Source: Lysobacterales bacterium
Lineage (GTDB): Bacteria > Pseudomonadota > Gammaproteobacteria > Xanthomonadales > Ahniellaceae
Direction of reading: 5' to 3'
NCBI GenBank assembly: GCA_016721845.1
Contig: JADKHK010000013.1
Span: 2,204,666-2,268,665, forward strand
DNA: 64,000 nucleotides
Positions within the stretch are counted from its first letter, which is position 1; each line of letters begins with the position of its first letter. The translations under genes and the position numbers were made by a program. Under the pieces are notes generated by a model, which saw only the letters and a list, made by a program, of their open reading frames with translations, did no database searches and was not told where the DNA came from. Of the stretch, positions 42,398 to 51,365 are shown piece after piece.

Positions 42398-44111
42398 CGG
42401 CGGGTCCCCAACCGAGATTGCCGGCAAGGCCGATCAGCTTCGGCTGCTGCAGATGGCGCATCGACACCCGCTTCTTGTCCTTCAACCAGGTCGAGACCAC
42501 GTCCCAGATCGGTTCGCCCTGCGCATTCGCGGCCACCGGTGCCCAGCCCGCGACCTTGTAGGTCTTCCCGGCGTCGATCGGCTTGCCCGCGAGTTGCATG
42601 TCGCGGATGCGATCGCCGGCCTTCGCATCGGGCGCGATCGCGTAGGCCATGCCACCGACACGCACCATGTCGCCACCCTGCTGGTAATACGGATCGGCAT
42701 TGAACAGGTTGTCGGCGACATCCTCGAGAACGGCCTTGATCTTCGCCCCGGTCATCGCCGTCAGCGTCGTCTGCGGATAGCTGATCGCGGTCTGGTCCAT
42801 CAGGTCTTCCATGCGGATGGTGTCGCCCGGCAACAGGCTCGGCCCCCAGCGAAACCCGGGGGAGAACGCGATCTCGGCGTCTTTTACCTCGCGCAGTGCA
42901 TCGAGGATCAACTGGTCGAAGCTGCCGTTGAAGTTGCCGCGGCGATAGAGCAGATCATCGGTCACCGCGAGCGGCTCGTCGAGCCGGTCGCGGTAGGGAG
43001 CGCGCACCCGCTCGATCAGGGCCTGCATGGCGTGATCGGGTGCGAGTGCATTCGCGAACACCGGCAGCAACCGGTATTGCCAGCCCGCAACCTTGCCGTC
43101 GCGCACCTTGAAATCGAGCACGCCGAGGAACTTGCCGTTGCTGCCGGCATTGGTCACCAGCGTCTGTCCGCCGGCATTCCTGACCAGCGTCGGCATCGGC
43201 AGGCCGTCGTGGGTATGGCCACCGAGAATGGCGTCGAGTCCGCGCACCCGCGACGCCAGCTTGAGATCGACATCCATGCCGTTGTGCGACAGCAGCACCA
43301 CGATCTGCGCGCCCTTGGCGCGCGCCGCATCGATCGTCGCCTGCAGGTTCTCTTCCTGGATCCCGAAGCGCCAGTCGGGGATCAGATGCGCCGGATTGGC
43401 GATCGGCGTGTACGGAAAGGCCTGGCCAATGATCGCGACCGGCACGCCATTCATCTCGCGCATCGAAAACGGTGCGAACACGGCGTCGCCGAAATCACGG
43501 GTAGCGATGTTCTGCGCGACGAAATCGATCTTGCCGGCGAAGTCTTTCGTGATGATCTCCTGAACGCGCTCGGCACCGAGCGTGAATTCCCAGTGCCCGG
43601 TCATCACCTCGACACCCAGCAACTTGCAGGCCTCGACCATGTCCTGGCCACGCGTCCACAACGCCGTCGCCGAGCCCTGCCAGGTATCGCCGCCATCGAG
43701 CAGCACGGCACCGGGTCGCGCATCACGCATCTGCTTCACCAGCGTGGCGAGGTACGCGAAGCCGCCGACCTTGCCGTAGTCGCGGGCCGCATCGACGAAA
43801 TCGAGCGAGGTGAAGGCGTGGGCTGCGGGCGTGCCGGAACGCAGTCCGAATTGTTTCAGGAAGGCCTTGCCGACCAGGTGCGGCGCACGATTCGTCGCCT
43901 CCGCGACGCCGATGTTCACCGTTGGCTCGCGGAAGTGGATCGGCTGCAGCTGCGCGTGACAGTCGGTGAAGTGCAGCAGGTGCACATTGCCGTAGGCCGG
44001 CAGGTCGTAGAGATCGCGAAACGCACGCGCCGGTTTCGCCGACGCCCTGCCCGACGCGGACACGGCGACGGCCGCAGCCGCGAGGGTCTGCAGGAATTCA
44101 CGCCGTTGCAT
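42390..44111 (-). CDS. soxB: Thiosulfohydrolase SoxB
   Basis: 573 residues. Twin-arginine signal MQRREFLQTLAAAA, then a calcineurin-like metallophosphatase fold with dimanganese ligands in FTDCHAQLQPI, LLDGGDTWQGS, TGHWEF, LLSHNGMD and GGHTHD, and a 5'-nucleotidase-type C-terminal domain. It hydrolyses the sulfone sulfate from SoxY-bound thiosulfonate. Length matches the family. Its ATG overlaps the soxX stop by one base. Confidence 0.96.
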   Translation of the reverse strand: MQRREFLQTLAAAAVAVSASGRASAKPARAFRDLYDLPAYGNVHLLHFTDCHAQLQPIHFREPTVNIGVAEATNRAPHLVGKAFLKQFGLRSGTPAAHAFTSLDFVDAARDYGKVGGFAYLATLVKQMRDARPGAVLLDGGDTWQGSATALWTRGQDMVEACKLLGVEVMTGHWEFTLGAERVQEIITKDFAGKIDFVAQNIATRDFGDAVFAPFSMREMNGVPVAIIGQAFPYTPIANPAHLIPDWRFGIQEENLQATIDAARAKGAQIVVLLSHNGMDVDLKLASRVRGLDAILGGHTHDGLPMPTLVRNAGGQTLVTNAGSNGKFLGVLDFKVRDGKVAGWQYRLLPVFANALAPDHAMQALIERVRAPYRDRLDEPLAVTDDLLYRRGNFNGSFDQLILDALREVKDAEIAFSPGFRWGPSLLPGDTIRMEDLMDQTAISYPQTTLTAMTGAKIKAVLEDVADNLFNADPYYQQGGDMVRVGGMAYAIAPDAKAGDRIRDMQLAGKPIDAGKTYKVAGWAPVAANAQGEPIWDVVSTWLKDKKRVSMRHLQQPKLIGLAGNLGWGPADA

Positions 44112-44776
44112 CACGGTGCGCTCTGCGCCGCCTGGTTGACCGGCGATGCCGGATCGAACAGGTAGGCCATCACGTCCTTCAATTGCTGCTCGCTCAGGAT
44201 GCCGGCGTCGCCGAAGCGCGGCATGTGCGAACAGGCATTGTAGGCATGCGAGTTCCACAACCGCGTCCAGGTGTATTTCAGGATCGGCTCGCTGCGGCCG
44301 CGCAGCGCGCCGTACCGATCGAGCGGCGGCCCGAGCGTGCCGAACGCGAGTTCGGCCGGCGCCATCTGGTGGCAGGCATAACAGTTGCCGCCATTCGGCT
44401 GGGCCGGATCATCGTTGGCTTGCAGTCCGGTGCCGGTCTTCGCGATCCACTCGCCGTTGCGCCAGTTGCCGAAGTACTGGCCGTCGGCCGGGAAGCGCAC
44501 CGACGCGGTGGCCGCATCGATGATCTGCTGCGCGAGTTCGTTCGGCAGCGGCTGACCTTCGTGGTCGCTGCAAATCCGTTGCATGTCGCTTTGTTTGAGG
44601 CGGTCGAGCCCCGCCTGACCCCTGGCCTGGAACGAACCGACGATGCTGGCCTGACGTGCGACGGCAGGATCGGTGCCACTGCCGGGCGCTTCTTCCGGCG
44701 TGCTCGCGCATGACACTAGCGCGGCCAGAGCGACCAGGGCGAACCCGGCGCGGGTGATCGGGACAGGCCTCGACAT
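44111..44776 (-). CDS. soxX: Sulfur-oxidising c-type cytochrome SoxX, possible lipoprotein
   Basis: 221 residues. One heme site, CYACH at 132-136, with a downstream SHMPRFGD Met ligand and VMAYLFDP helix, as in SoxX. The N-terminus ends in LVSC (Cys23), a plausible lipobox. The N-terminal insert of about 80 residues before the heme domain is longer than in many SoxX proteins. TAGGAG is six bases before the ATG at 44776; an ATG at 44782 is too close to it. Forms SoxXA with the next gene. Confidence 0.93.
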   Translation of the reverse strand: MSRPVPITRAGFALVALAALVSCASTPEEAPGSGTDPAVARQASIVGSFQARGQAGLDRLKQSDMQRICSDHEGQPLPNELAQQIIDAATASVRFPADGQYFGNWRNGEWIAKTGTGLQANDDPAQPNGGNCYACHQMAPAELAFGTLGPPLDRYGALRGRSEPILKYTWTRLWNSHAYNACSHMPRFGDAGILSEQQLKDVMAYLFDPASPVNQAAQSAP

Positions 44777-44785
44777 GGACATCTC

Positions 44786-45592
44786 CTAACGCTTCAACCC
44801 GGGGGCATTCATGGCTTCGCCATTGGCCTGCACGCCGAGATAGGTGATCAGGTCGATCGCGATCGCCGACCCGTGCAGCAGGGCCGGCAGGCGCTGCTGG
44901 CGTGCGCAATCGGCCATGCGCCATTCGATCGTGCGCACCGTCCCTTGCGACAGCCGATAGGCCGGCCACGTCGAGAAGGCGGCTTTCGCGCCCTCCGGTC
45001 GATTCAGGCGCAACAGCGATTGCAGGCGAATGCGCTTGCCATCCTGGCTGTGGCACGTCGCACAGGAAAAATCATGCGGCCCGGCCCGGAAGTTGAACTG
45101 ACGACGTCCCGATTCGAAGGCGGCGCGCTCGGCCGGATGCGTCTGCGGCACCGCCACCGGCAGCCCCCGCGACTGCGCTGCGAGATACGCCGACAGGGCC
45201 TCCAGATCGGTCTGCTGCTGGCCTTGTTCCGAGTACGGCTGCTGGTGCAATGAGGTGACGTCGAGCCCCTGCAACCGGACCATGCAGTGCAGCAGGCGCG
45301 TCTCCAAGTCCATGACCCGGCCGGCATCATCGAACCAGCGCGGCAGTTGCGCGTAGGCACCCCTGACCACACCCGGACCGAGACCGAGATCGCAGCCGTT
45401 CAACGCAGCCTGCTTCGGGCCGCGGACCGCGTTCCACAGCGCCTCGCCCTGCATCTCGACCAGTTCCGCCGGATTGTCGTCACCGAACATGGCGCGGTAT
45501 TCGGCGAAGACATCGTCCGCGCGCGTCTGCGCCGCCACAGGCAGAAGCAGGACCAGCGCGACGATCACGCGCGGCAGCGGATTGCGGATCAT
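44786..45592 (-). CDS. soxA: L-cysteine S-thiosulfotransferase SoxA (single-heme type)
   Basis: 268 residues with a signal peptide. One CxxCH (CATCH, 177-181); the first heme of diheme SoxA is absent and cysteines C67 and C103 remain, probably as a disulfide. The catalytic heme-ligand cysteine is Cys229 in EWRMADCARQQRLP. SoxXA attaches thiosulfate to the SoxY cysteine. AGGAGG lies five bases before ATG 45592. Confidence 0.94.
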   Translation of the reverse strand: MIRNPLPRVIVALVLLLPVAAQTRADDVFAEYRAMFGDDNPAELVEMQGEALWNAVRGPKQAALNGCDLGLGPGVVRGAYAQLPRWFDDAGRVMDLETRLLHCMVRLQGLDVTSLHQQPYSEQGQQQTDLEALSAYLAAQSRGLPVAVPQTHPAERAAFESGRRQFNFRAGPHDFSCATCHSQDGKRIRLQSLLRLNRPEGAKAAFSTWPAYRLSQGTVRTIEWRMADCARQQRLPALLHGSAIAIDLITYLGVQANGEAMNAPGLKR

Positions 45593-45626
45593 CGCGTCCT
45601 CCTTGCAGTCGGGGTCGTGGCTGGGC

Positions 45627-45938
45627 TCACGCCAGGGTGACTTCATCGTCGCGGCGGTCGCCCGTGTCGTCGACCCAGCCGATATGGACCTTGTCGCCCG
45701 GTACGCCGCCCTTGAAGCGGAATTGCAGGAACGGATTCTGCGATACGGCGGCGCCCCATTCGGCCGTCAGCACGATCCGATCATTGTGTTTCGCGGTCAC
45801 CGTGGTGATGTGATACACCGGCACCGGATTGCCGCTGCTGTCCTTGCGCAGGCCGGTTTCCATCGGGTGCGACATCAGCACTTTCACTTCGGTCACGCCA
45901 TCGCTCGTGGTGGCGCGGATTCGCATCGGATTGCCCAT
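45627..45938 (-). CDS. soxZ: Sulfur carrier complex subunit SoxZ
   Basis: 103 residues, all-beta. Matches SoxZ throughout (VTEVKVLMSHPMETGLRKD, FRFKGGVPGDKVHIGWVDDTG). It has no signal peptide and is exported with SoxY. AGGAG precedes the ATG. It forms the SoxYZ carrier with the gene upstream, 30 bases away. Confidence 0.96.
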   Translation of the reverse strand: MGNPMRIRATTSDGVTEVKVLMSHPMETGLRKDSSGNPVPVYHITTVTAKHNDRIVLTAEWGAAVSQNPFLQFRFKGGVPGDKVHIGWVDDTGDRRDDEVTLA

Positions 45939-45968
45939 GATCGTTCTCCTGTCTGTCCGTGCCGCGCT

Positions 45969-46418
45969 TCAGCCGCCGCAGCCGCCGAGCGTGACCTTGG
46001 TCTCGCGCGACGTGCCGTAGAGTTTGCCGTTCGCACGCACCACGGCGTGCAGCTTGCAGGTCTGCGACACCTTGACGCGGGTCTGCACCGAAGCCTCGGT
46101 GCCGTCGGCGAAAACGAACAGCGCCGCGAGCGGATTCGGATTCATCTCGACCAGGATCGCGATCTCGGTCGTACCGGGAATCGTGCTGGTGACGTTCACC
46201 GGCACAACCGCGCCATTCTCGGCGATCTCGGGCGTGATGAAGCTGATGTCATTGCTCGGTTCGGGCGTGCCGCCCATCGCGGCGAACGCGGATTCCAGCC
46301 CCTTGGCCTCGAAAGCCGCCTGCGGACGTACCCATTGCGCGAACGCGCGCCATGGCCACAACGCTGCAGTGACCGCAGCAGCGGTGACGGCAAGGAACGA
46401 TCGACGATGCAGGTTCAT
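45969..46418 (-). CDS. soxY: Thiosulfate carrier SoxY
   Basis: 149 residues. Tat signal (HRRSFLAVTAAA), an immunoglobulin-like domain and the swinging C-terminal arm LGGCGG with Cys147, to which sulfur intermediates are bound during the cycle. Length and tail are standard for SoxY. AAGGAA precedes the ATG. Confidence 0.97.
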   Translation of the reverse strand: MNLHRRSFLAVTAAAVTAALWPWRAFAQWVRPQAAFEAKGLESAFAAMGGTPEPSNDISFITPEIAENGAVVPVNVTSTIPGTTEIAILVEMNPNPLAALFVFADGTEASVQTRVKVSQTCKLHAVVRANGKLYGTSRETKVTLGGCGG

Positions 46419-46445
46419 GCGGATTCCTTCAATCAGTGAACGGGT

Positions 46446-47474
46446 TCAGCGCGGCGCGCCATCGGTCAGCCAGCGCGCAATCAGGTCAAGGTCGGTGTCG
46501 GACAGGGTCGATTGTGGCGGCATCGCGACCTCGCCCCAGCGGCCGGCGCCACCGCTGCGAATGCGCCCCTTGAGGTACCCGGCGGCATCGGCCTGGTCCC
46601 GGTACTTCTCGGCGATCTGCCGGAAGCCCGGCCCGATGATCTTGCCCTCGATGCCATGGCAGCCGAGACAGCCGTTCGCGCTCAACGGCGCGGTCGGCGC
46701 CTTCGCCGCCGCAACCGTCGCGTCTGCGGATTCGGGCAACGTACGCGTGCCGCGGATGGTGCCGTATTCGCGATTCTGCTTCGACAGTTCGCCGTGCGCG
46801 GTCTTGGCGAATTCGGGCAGCGACGATGACACCGCGACGTCGGCGTCGCAGCGCTTCATGCAGGCCGTGTTGTGCGTGTCGGGCACGCCGTCGATGTCCC
46901 ATAGACCATGGTCGCGGGTCATGCCGTCGCGGTTCGGCATGCGCGACTGTACCCACGCGATGTTCTTCTCGCTGAGCACGAAGTCGGCCGGCACGATTTC
47001 GGCGAGATTCAGCAGATAGGCGAGCACGGCGTAGACTTCGTCGGGCGTCAGCGATTTCGGCTTGTCCCAGGGCATCGCGCGGTGGATGAAGTCCCACAAC
47101 GTGGAAACTGTCGGCATCTTCATGATCGTCGTGCGCGCGGTGCCGCCTTCCTTCAGCGCCAGGACCCGGCCTCGCTCGATGTCCTGCGTCGTGGTGTTGC
47201 CGATCAGCGGCGGGAACACGTGGTTGGCATCGCCGAAATCGCCGTGGCACGAACTGCAGCGCTCGATCCACAGGGTCTCGCCATCGGCAACGCTGCCCGA
47301 ACCTGCGGGCAATCCGACGAAGTCCGGGCGCACGTCGATGTCCCAGGCGGCGATCTCGGCCGCGGTCGCCGCACGACCGATGCCCTCGTAAGCCGGCACG
47401 GCCTCGCTGATCGTGGCGCACGCCACCACCCAGGTGGACAGCCAGTACCACCGACGATCAGGCGACCTGGACAT
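46446..47474 (-). CDS. soxD: Sulfite/sulfur dehydrogenase cytochrome subunit SoxD
   Basis: 342 residues with two heme-binding motifs, CSSCH (73-77) and CLGCH (269-273), and a signal sequence. It accepts electrons from the SoxC molybdenum site. Its start overlaps the end of soxC by 17 bases. Presence of SoxCD lets the Sox cycle oxidise the SoxY-bound sulfane to sulfate, so no sulfur globules are expected. Confidence 0.95.
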   Translation of the reverse strand: MSRSPDRRWYWLSTWVVACATISEAVPAYEGIGRAATAAEIAAWDIDVRPDFVGLPAGSGSVADGETLWIERCSSCHGDFGDANHVFPPLIGNTTTQDIERGRVLALKEGGTARTTIMKMPTVSTLWDFIHRAMPWDKPKSLTPDEVYAVLAYLLNLAEIVPADFVLSEKNIAWVQSRMPNRDGMTRDHGLWDIDGVPDTHNTACMKRCDADVAVSSSLPEFAKTAHGELSKQNREYGTIRGTRTLPESADATVAAAKAPTAPLSANGCLGCHGIEGKIIGPGFRQIAEKYRDQADAAGYLKGRIRSGGAGRWGEVAMPPQSTLSDTDLDLIARWLTDGAPR

Positions 47475-48822
47475 TCGTCACCTCGCCCGACGCGGCGACA
47501 CGCCACGACTGGATCGCGTTGTTGTGATAGACCGAGCGGGTGCCGCGCACGGCGCGCAATTGCGCATAGGTCGGCTGCACGAAACCGGTCTCGTCGATCA
47601 CGCGGCTTTGCAGGATCGCGGGCTCGCCGTTCCAAATCCAGCCGATGTTGAAGCGGGTCAGCGCCTTGCTCAGGATCGGCGTTTCGAGGCGCGCGGTCTG
47701 CCAGTGGTCGCCGCCGTCGAACGACACATCGACGCGCTTGACCTTGCCGCGCCCCGACCACGCCAGCCCGGTGACGTTGTAGTACCCCTGCTCAAGCAGC
47801 GTTTGTCCGCCGGACGGCGAGGTGATCACCGACTTCGCTTCCTGGATCGAGGTGTATTCGCGCATGCGGCCATCGGGCATCAGGTCGGCATAACCTGAGG
47901 TTTCGTCCTTGGCCCCGTAACGCTGGTCGCCCACTTCCAGGCGACGCAGCCATTTCACCCAGGACACGCCCTGCACTCCCGGGACCACGAGACGCAGCGG
48001 ATAACCGTTTTCGGGGCGGATCATTTCGCCATTGCCGGCGAACGCGACCAGGGCGTCGTCGAGTGCACGCGCAATGTCGATGGTGCGGGTCAGGCTCGAA
48101 CCGTCCGCACCTTCGGCGAGCAGATATTTCGCGCGCTTCAGGTCGATGCCGCAATCGTCGAGCAGGGTCGACAGCAGCACGCCGGTGTACTCCGAGCACG
48201 ACAGCATGCCGTGCGTGTACTGCACCGTCGGCACCGCGACATTGCCCCACTCCATCGCGGTATTCGCGCCGCATTCGATGAAATGGATGCGCGACACCTG
48301 CGGCAGGCGCATCAGGTCATCCATGGTGTAGACCTTCGGCGTCTTCACCAATCCGTTGATCATCAACCGATGCCGGGACGGATCGATCTCGACCCAGCCC
48401 TGATGATGGCGTTCGAAATGCAGACCGGACGGCGTGATGATGCCGAACAGGCCCTGCAGCGGCGTGAACGCGACCGAGGCCTGCGGCACGCTGGCCAGAC
48501 CCGGACTCTCGCGACGCTGCAGGTTCGCTTCGTAACTGGCCGGCTGGCCGTAGCCGCGATGCGCGACGGGCAGCCCGAGCGAGGTCGTCCACGGCGGCAA
48601 CTGCAAGATCTCCGGATCACCGGCGGTGCCCGACTCGGCCGCACGCGCAGCGCCGACGCCGGCGACACCCGCCGCAGCCGCGGCGAATGCGGTGCGCATC
48701 CAGTGACGACGCTGCGCATCGAAGCCGTCCTTGTTGACGCTGGCGACGAAGTCCTGCCCCAGGAACGACTCCGGTGCACGCAGCAACCGGCCTCGACGCT
48801 GGATGTCATCGTGCTGCGTCAT
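47458..48822 (-). CDS. soxC: Sulfur dehydrogenase molybdopterin subunit SoxC
   Basis: 454 residues. Tat-like signal preceded by a 37-residue N-region (RRHWMRTAFAAAAAGVAG), then a sulfite-oxidase fold: FIECGANTAMEWGN, the molybdenum-ligating region HGMLSCSEYTGV (Cys209) and WVKWLRRLEVGD, followed by the dimerisation domain (AWSGRGKVKRVDVSFDGG). Together with SoxD it removes six electrons from SoxY-bound sulfur. The adjacent upstream sulfurtransferase stop is five bases away. Confidence 0.95.
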   Translation of the reverse strand: MTQHDDIQRRGRLLRAPESFLGQDFVASVNKDGFDAQRRHWMRTAFAAAAAGVAGVGAARAAESGTAGDPEILQLPPWTTSLGLPVAHRGYGQPASYEANLQRRESPGLASVPQASVAFTPLQGLFGIITPSGLHFERHHQGWVEIDPSRHRLMINGLVKTPKVYTMDDLMRLPQVSRIHFIECGANTAMEWGNVAVPTVQYTHGMLSCSEYTGVLLSTLLDDCGIDLKRAKYLLAEGADGSSLTRTIDIARALDDALVAFAGNGEMIRPENGYPLRLVVPGVQGVSWVKWLRRLEVGDQRYGAKDETSGYADLMPDGRMREYTSIQEAKSVITSPSGGQTLLEQGYYNVTGLAWSGRGKVKRVDVSFDGGDHWQTARLETPILSKALTRFNIGWIWNGEPAILQSRVIDETGFVQPTYAQLRAVRGTRSVYHNNAIQSWRVAASGEVTNVQVA

Positions 48823-48827
48823 CGACG

Positions 48828-49799
48828 TCACTGCAGGCTGCTGACGAGCGGGCGACCGAGTGTCGTCCACTCGTGCATCGAACCGTCGTACAGGCGCGCG
48901 TCGGCCACGCCCATGACTTCGCTGAGCACGAACCATGCGCCGGCGGCCATGTGGCCGGTATTGCAGTAGACGATGGCATGACGCTTCGGCGTCACCCCGA
49001 TGGCGGCGAGCACGTCGCGATACTGCACGGCACTCATCAACTTCTGGGCACGACCGTTTGGGCGAGTCTGCAGGTCGGGCGGGAAACTCACCGCGCCCTG
49101 CACGTGGCCCGGCGCGGTGACCGCCGGCAGCTTGTGGAACAGGCCGAGATATTGCGGCAGCGGGCGCGCGTCGATGATCTGGGGCGACCGCTTGCCCGGA
49201 CGCAGATCGTCGCGCTCGGCCAGCCAACGCGTGTCCAACCGCGTCGCCTGCCAATCGCCCGGCGCGAGCTGTGGCGTGGCACCGACCGCCATCTCGTACC
49301 CGGCAGACTGCCAAGCCGCATTGCCGCCATCGAGCAGGGCCATGTCGCGCTGACCGTAGGCCTTCAAGGTCCAGTAGAACCGCGCGGCCATGTCGAACTC
49401 GTCGAAGGTCTCGCTCTGCGCGGTGATGACCAGGGCATCGCCGTGATTCACACCGAGCGCACGCAACAGCGCTTCGATCTCGGTCCCGTCGGGCAACATC
49501 TTGTCGATCTTCCTGCCTTCGACCATGCGGCTGACCCGAGTCTTCTCGAAGTCGACCAGACGTGCGCCCTGGATGTGTCCGCCCAGTGTCACGAGGACGG
49601 TTGCGCCGGTCTTCGGGTCGGTGCCGAACTCGGGGGCCGCGGCAAACGCGTCGAGGTCGCTGCGCACGTCGAGCACGACGACCTCGCTGCGATGCGCGTT
49701 CAACCACGACGCCGACACCACGTTGCCGGGCAACTCCGCCGCGGACAGCGGCAGCGCCAGCACAGCCAGGCAGGACACGAGGATGCGGATCGATCTCAT
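48828..49799 (-). CDS. Periplasmic two-domain sulfurtransferase (SseA-like)
   Basis: 323 residues with a signal peptide (SCLAVLALPLSAAELPG). Two rhodanese domains: an inactive first one (VVVLDVRSDLDAF) and a second with the active loop VYCNTGHMAAG. The CNTGH loop resembles Sox-linked and mercaptopyruvate-type sulfurtransferases. Its place directly before soxC suggests sulfane-sulfur supply to, or removal from, SoxYZ in the periplasm. Confidence 0.88.
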   Translation of the reverse strand: MRSIRILVSCLAVLALPLSAAELPGNVVSASWLNAHRSEVVVLDVRSDLDAFAAAPEFGTDPKTGATVLVTLGGHIQGARLVDFEKTRVSRMVEGRKIDKMLPDGTEIEALLRALGVNHGDALVITAQSETFDEFDMAARFYWTLKAYGQRDMALLDGGNAAWQSAGYEMAVGATPQLAPGDWQATRLDTRWLAERDDLRPGKRSPQIIDARPLPQYLGLFHKLPAVTAPGHVQGAVSFPPDLQTRPNGRAQKLMSAVQYRDVLAAIGVTPKRHAIVYCNTGHMAAGAWFVLSEVMGVADARLYDGSMHEWTTLGRPLVSSLQ

Positions 49800-49812
49800 C
49801 TTGGACTCCGGT

Positions 49813-50475
49813 TCAACGTGGCGCCGGCGTGCGCCGCGCCAGCCATGCGAATTGGCGGGACAGATCGATCCGGCACTGCGACAACACGGCGCTGCGTCGA
49901 TCTTCGAAGAAATTCGGGCGTGCGGCACATGCGGCCTGCCAGCGGGCATCTCGGCGCGCGAGCAGCGCGTCGATCTGCGGGCGGAACAGACGTACCAGCG
50001 CGGCCAGCCAGCGATGCACGGCGGCGAGGCGCGATGGCGCCGTCACCGCGAAGCGCGCGACCAACTTCCGCACGACCGTGGCCGGTTGCCAATGCTCGTC
50101 GGTGACCCAGCGATTGGTCGTGAACAGGCGAAGTGGCAGACCCCGTGGCGACATCGACACCGCGACCAGGTGGGTGAACCGCTTCGGCTGGCCAGGCGAG
50201 CGCGCGAACAGGTGGAAGTGACCGTGTTCGTCGCGCGCACGCGGGCCGGGATGCGAGTGGTAGAAGTAGCGATAGCCAGTGCCGGCATCGACGATGTCGT
50301 GTTCGGGATAATGCGCCCATTGCTGCGGGGCCAGCCCATCCGCGAACAGCGGCGACAGCACGTGACGCCGACGCCGTTGCAGCGCCTGCATGGTGTCGAG
50401 CAGGCACGCGCCGGCATCACGCAGTCCGGCCAGGTCGCGGCGGCGTAACGGCGGTCGCGATTCGAGCAGCGTCAT
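49813..50475 (-). CDS. Sox-operon protein of unknown function (220 aa)
   Basis: Starts MTLLESRPPL; ends 13 bases before the sulfurtransferase gene. No signal peptide or membrane helix. Conserved-looking features are HYPEHDIVDAGTGYRYFYHSHP, DEHGHFHLFAR, THLVAVSMSPRGLPLRLFTTNRWVTDE and a C-terminal helical region with FEDRRSAVL. The His-rich HGHFHLF segment could bind metal. I recall similar unnamed proteins next to Sox genes (possibly DUF6969) but cannot confirm the family. An open frame extends upstream through the neighbouring gene and is disregarded. Confidence 0.7.
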   Translation of the reverse strand: MTLLESRPPLRRRDLAGLRDAGACLLDTMQALQRRRRHVLSPLFADGLAPQQWAHYPEHDIVDAGTGYRYFYHSHPGPRARDEHGHFHLFARSPGQPKRFTHLVAVSMSPRGLPLRLFTTNRWVTDEHWQPATVVRKLVARFAVTAPSRLAAVHRWLAALVRLFRPQIDALLARRDARWQAACAARPNFFEDRRSAVLSQCRIDLSRQFAWLARRTPAPR

Positions 50476-50479
50476 GGGA

Positions 50480-50770
50480 TCAGGCGCAGGGATTCTTCGG
50501 CTTCTTCTTCGACTTCGGCGCGCACGGATTCTCCGGCTTGGTTTCTGCCGTCGGTGCAGCGGCCGGCACACTGGCGGCATCGGTGTCGGTCGTCGCTGCA
50601 GGGGCCGGTTCGCTGGCCGCGGGCGCTTCGGCCTGCGCCGCCGTCTCGGCTTTCGCGGCGCCTTGCGCCATCGCTGCGGGCACCACTGCCAGGCCGCCCG
50701 CAGCAAGCAACAGCGTCGACCAGCGGGCGCACAGCAGGCGCGCCGAAGAATTAGTGCGTCGTGTGCTCAT
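50480..50770 (-). CDS. Small secreted Ala-rich protein with NPCA repeats
   Basis: 96 residues: signal peptide (LLLAAGGLAVVPAAMAQG), about 45 residues of Ala/Glu/Pro/Thr-rich linker, and a C-terminal basic module NPCAPKSKKKPKNPCA with two NPCA units. Two periplasmic cysteines in an identical tetrapeptide context suggest a thiol/sulfane carrier or metal site. Four bases separate it from the unknown gene downstream. Function unknown; the frame is supported by spacing and operon position. Confidence 0.65.
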   Translation of the reverse strand: MSTRRTNSSARLLCARWSTLLLAAGGLAVVPAAMAQGAAKAETAAQAEAPAASEPAPAATTDTDAASVPAAAPTAETKPENPCAPKSKKKPKNPCA

Positions 50771-50804
50771 CGTGATGCTCCATGGGTGCAGAAAGCGAAT
50801 GGGG

Positions 50805-51365
50805 TCAGATCCGTGCAGCAGGTTTCGTGGTCAGCCAGCCGACCGCAGCCGCCACCGCGGTCAGCGCCAGCAGCACGACCCAGTCCGGAACATGCAGCAG
50901 CTGCGACAAGGTCTGACCCTCAGGTCCGGGCCGGGCTTCGAGCATCGGCGTCAGCCCCTCATAGGCGCCTGCAAACACCCAGGTGCCGATGACGATGCCG
51001 ATGAGAAACACCAGGCCGTCGATCTTGCCCGACATGAATCCCACTACCGACGTGCCGGGGCAATAGCCACCGATCGCCATGCCGGCACCGACGCCAACTC
51101 CGCCGAGCAAGGTGGCCCACAGATACGTGGTCGGCACGTAGATCTCGTCCGCGGCCAGCACGCCGGCCAGACGCAGCAGCCACAGCCCGACAGCGCAGAC
51201 GAGGATGGCCGTGAACATGACGTTGAACACGGCCCAGTCGCGGAAGCGCAATTGCGCGGTGAGTTTGCAGGCACTCGCGAAGCCGGCCCGCTCCAGCGCG
51301 AAGCCGAAAATCAGGCCGCAGACGAGGCCGGACAGCAGACCGGTGTCACCAAGCGGGAAGCTCAT
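50805..51365 (-). CDS. YeeE/YedE half-transporter (promoter-proximal pair, second gene)
   Basis: 186 residues with five or so membrane helices. YeeE/YedE signatures GLIFGFALERAGFASACKLTAQL and GGYCPGTSVVGFMSGKIDG with the conserved cysteines. Similar to sulfur-transport channels for thiosulfate. ATGA overlap with the first half (51362-51365). This pair differs in sequence from the pair at the operon end, so they may carry different substrates or directions. Confidence 0.9.
   Translation of the reverse strand: MSFPLGDTGLLSGLVCGLIFGFALERAGFASACKLTAQLRFRDWAVFNVMFTAILVCAVGLWLLRLAGVLAADEIYVPTTYLWATLLGGVGVGAGMAIGGYCPGTSVVGFMSGKIDGLVFLIGIVIGTWVFAGAYEGLTPMLEARPGPEGQTLSQLLHVPDWVVLLALTAVAAAVGWLTTKPAARI

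Noticed and set aside
41859..44165. A 768-codon plus-strand open frame opposite soxB and the YeeE pair
   Set aside because: Shadow frame; no recognisable domain, and four real genes occupy the minus strand.
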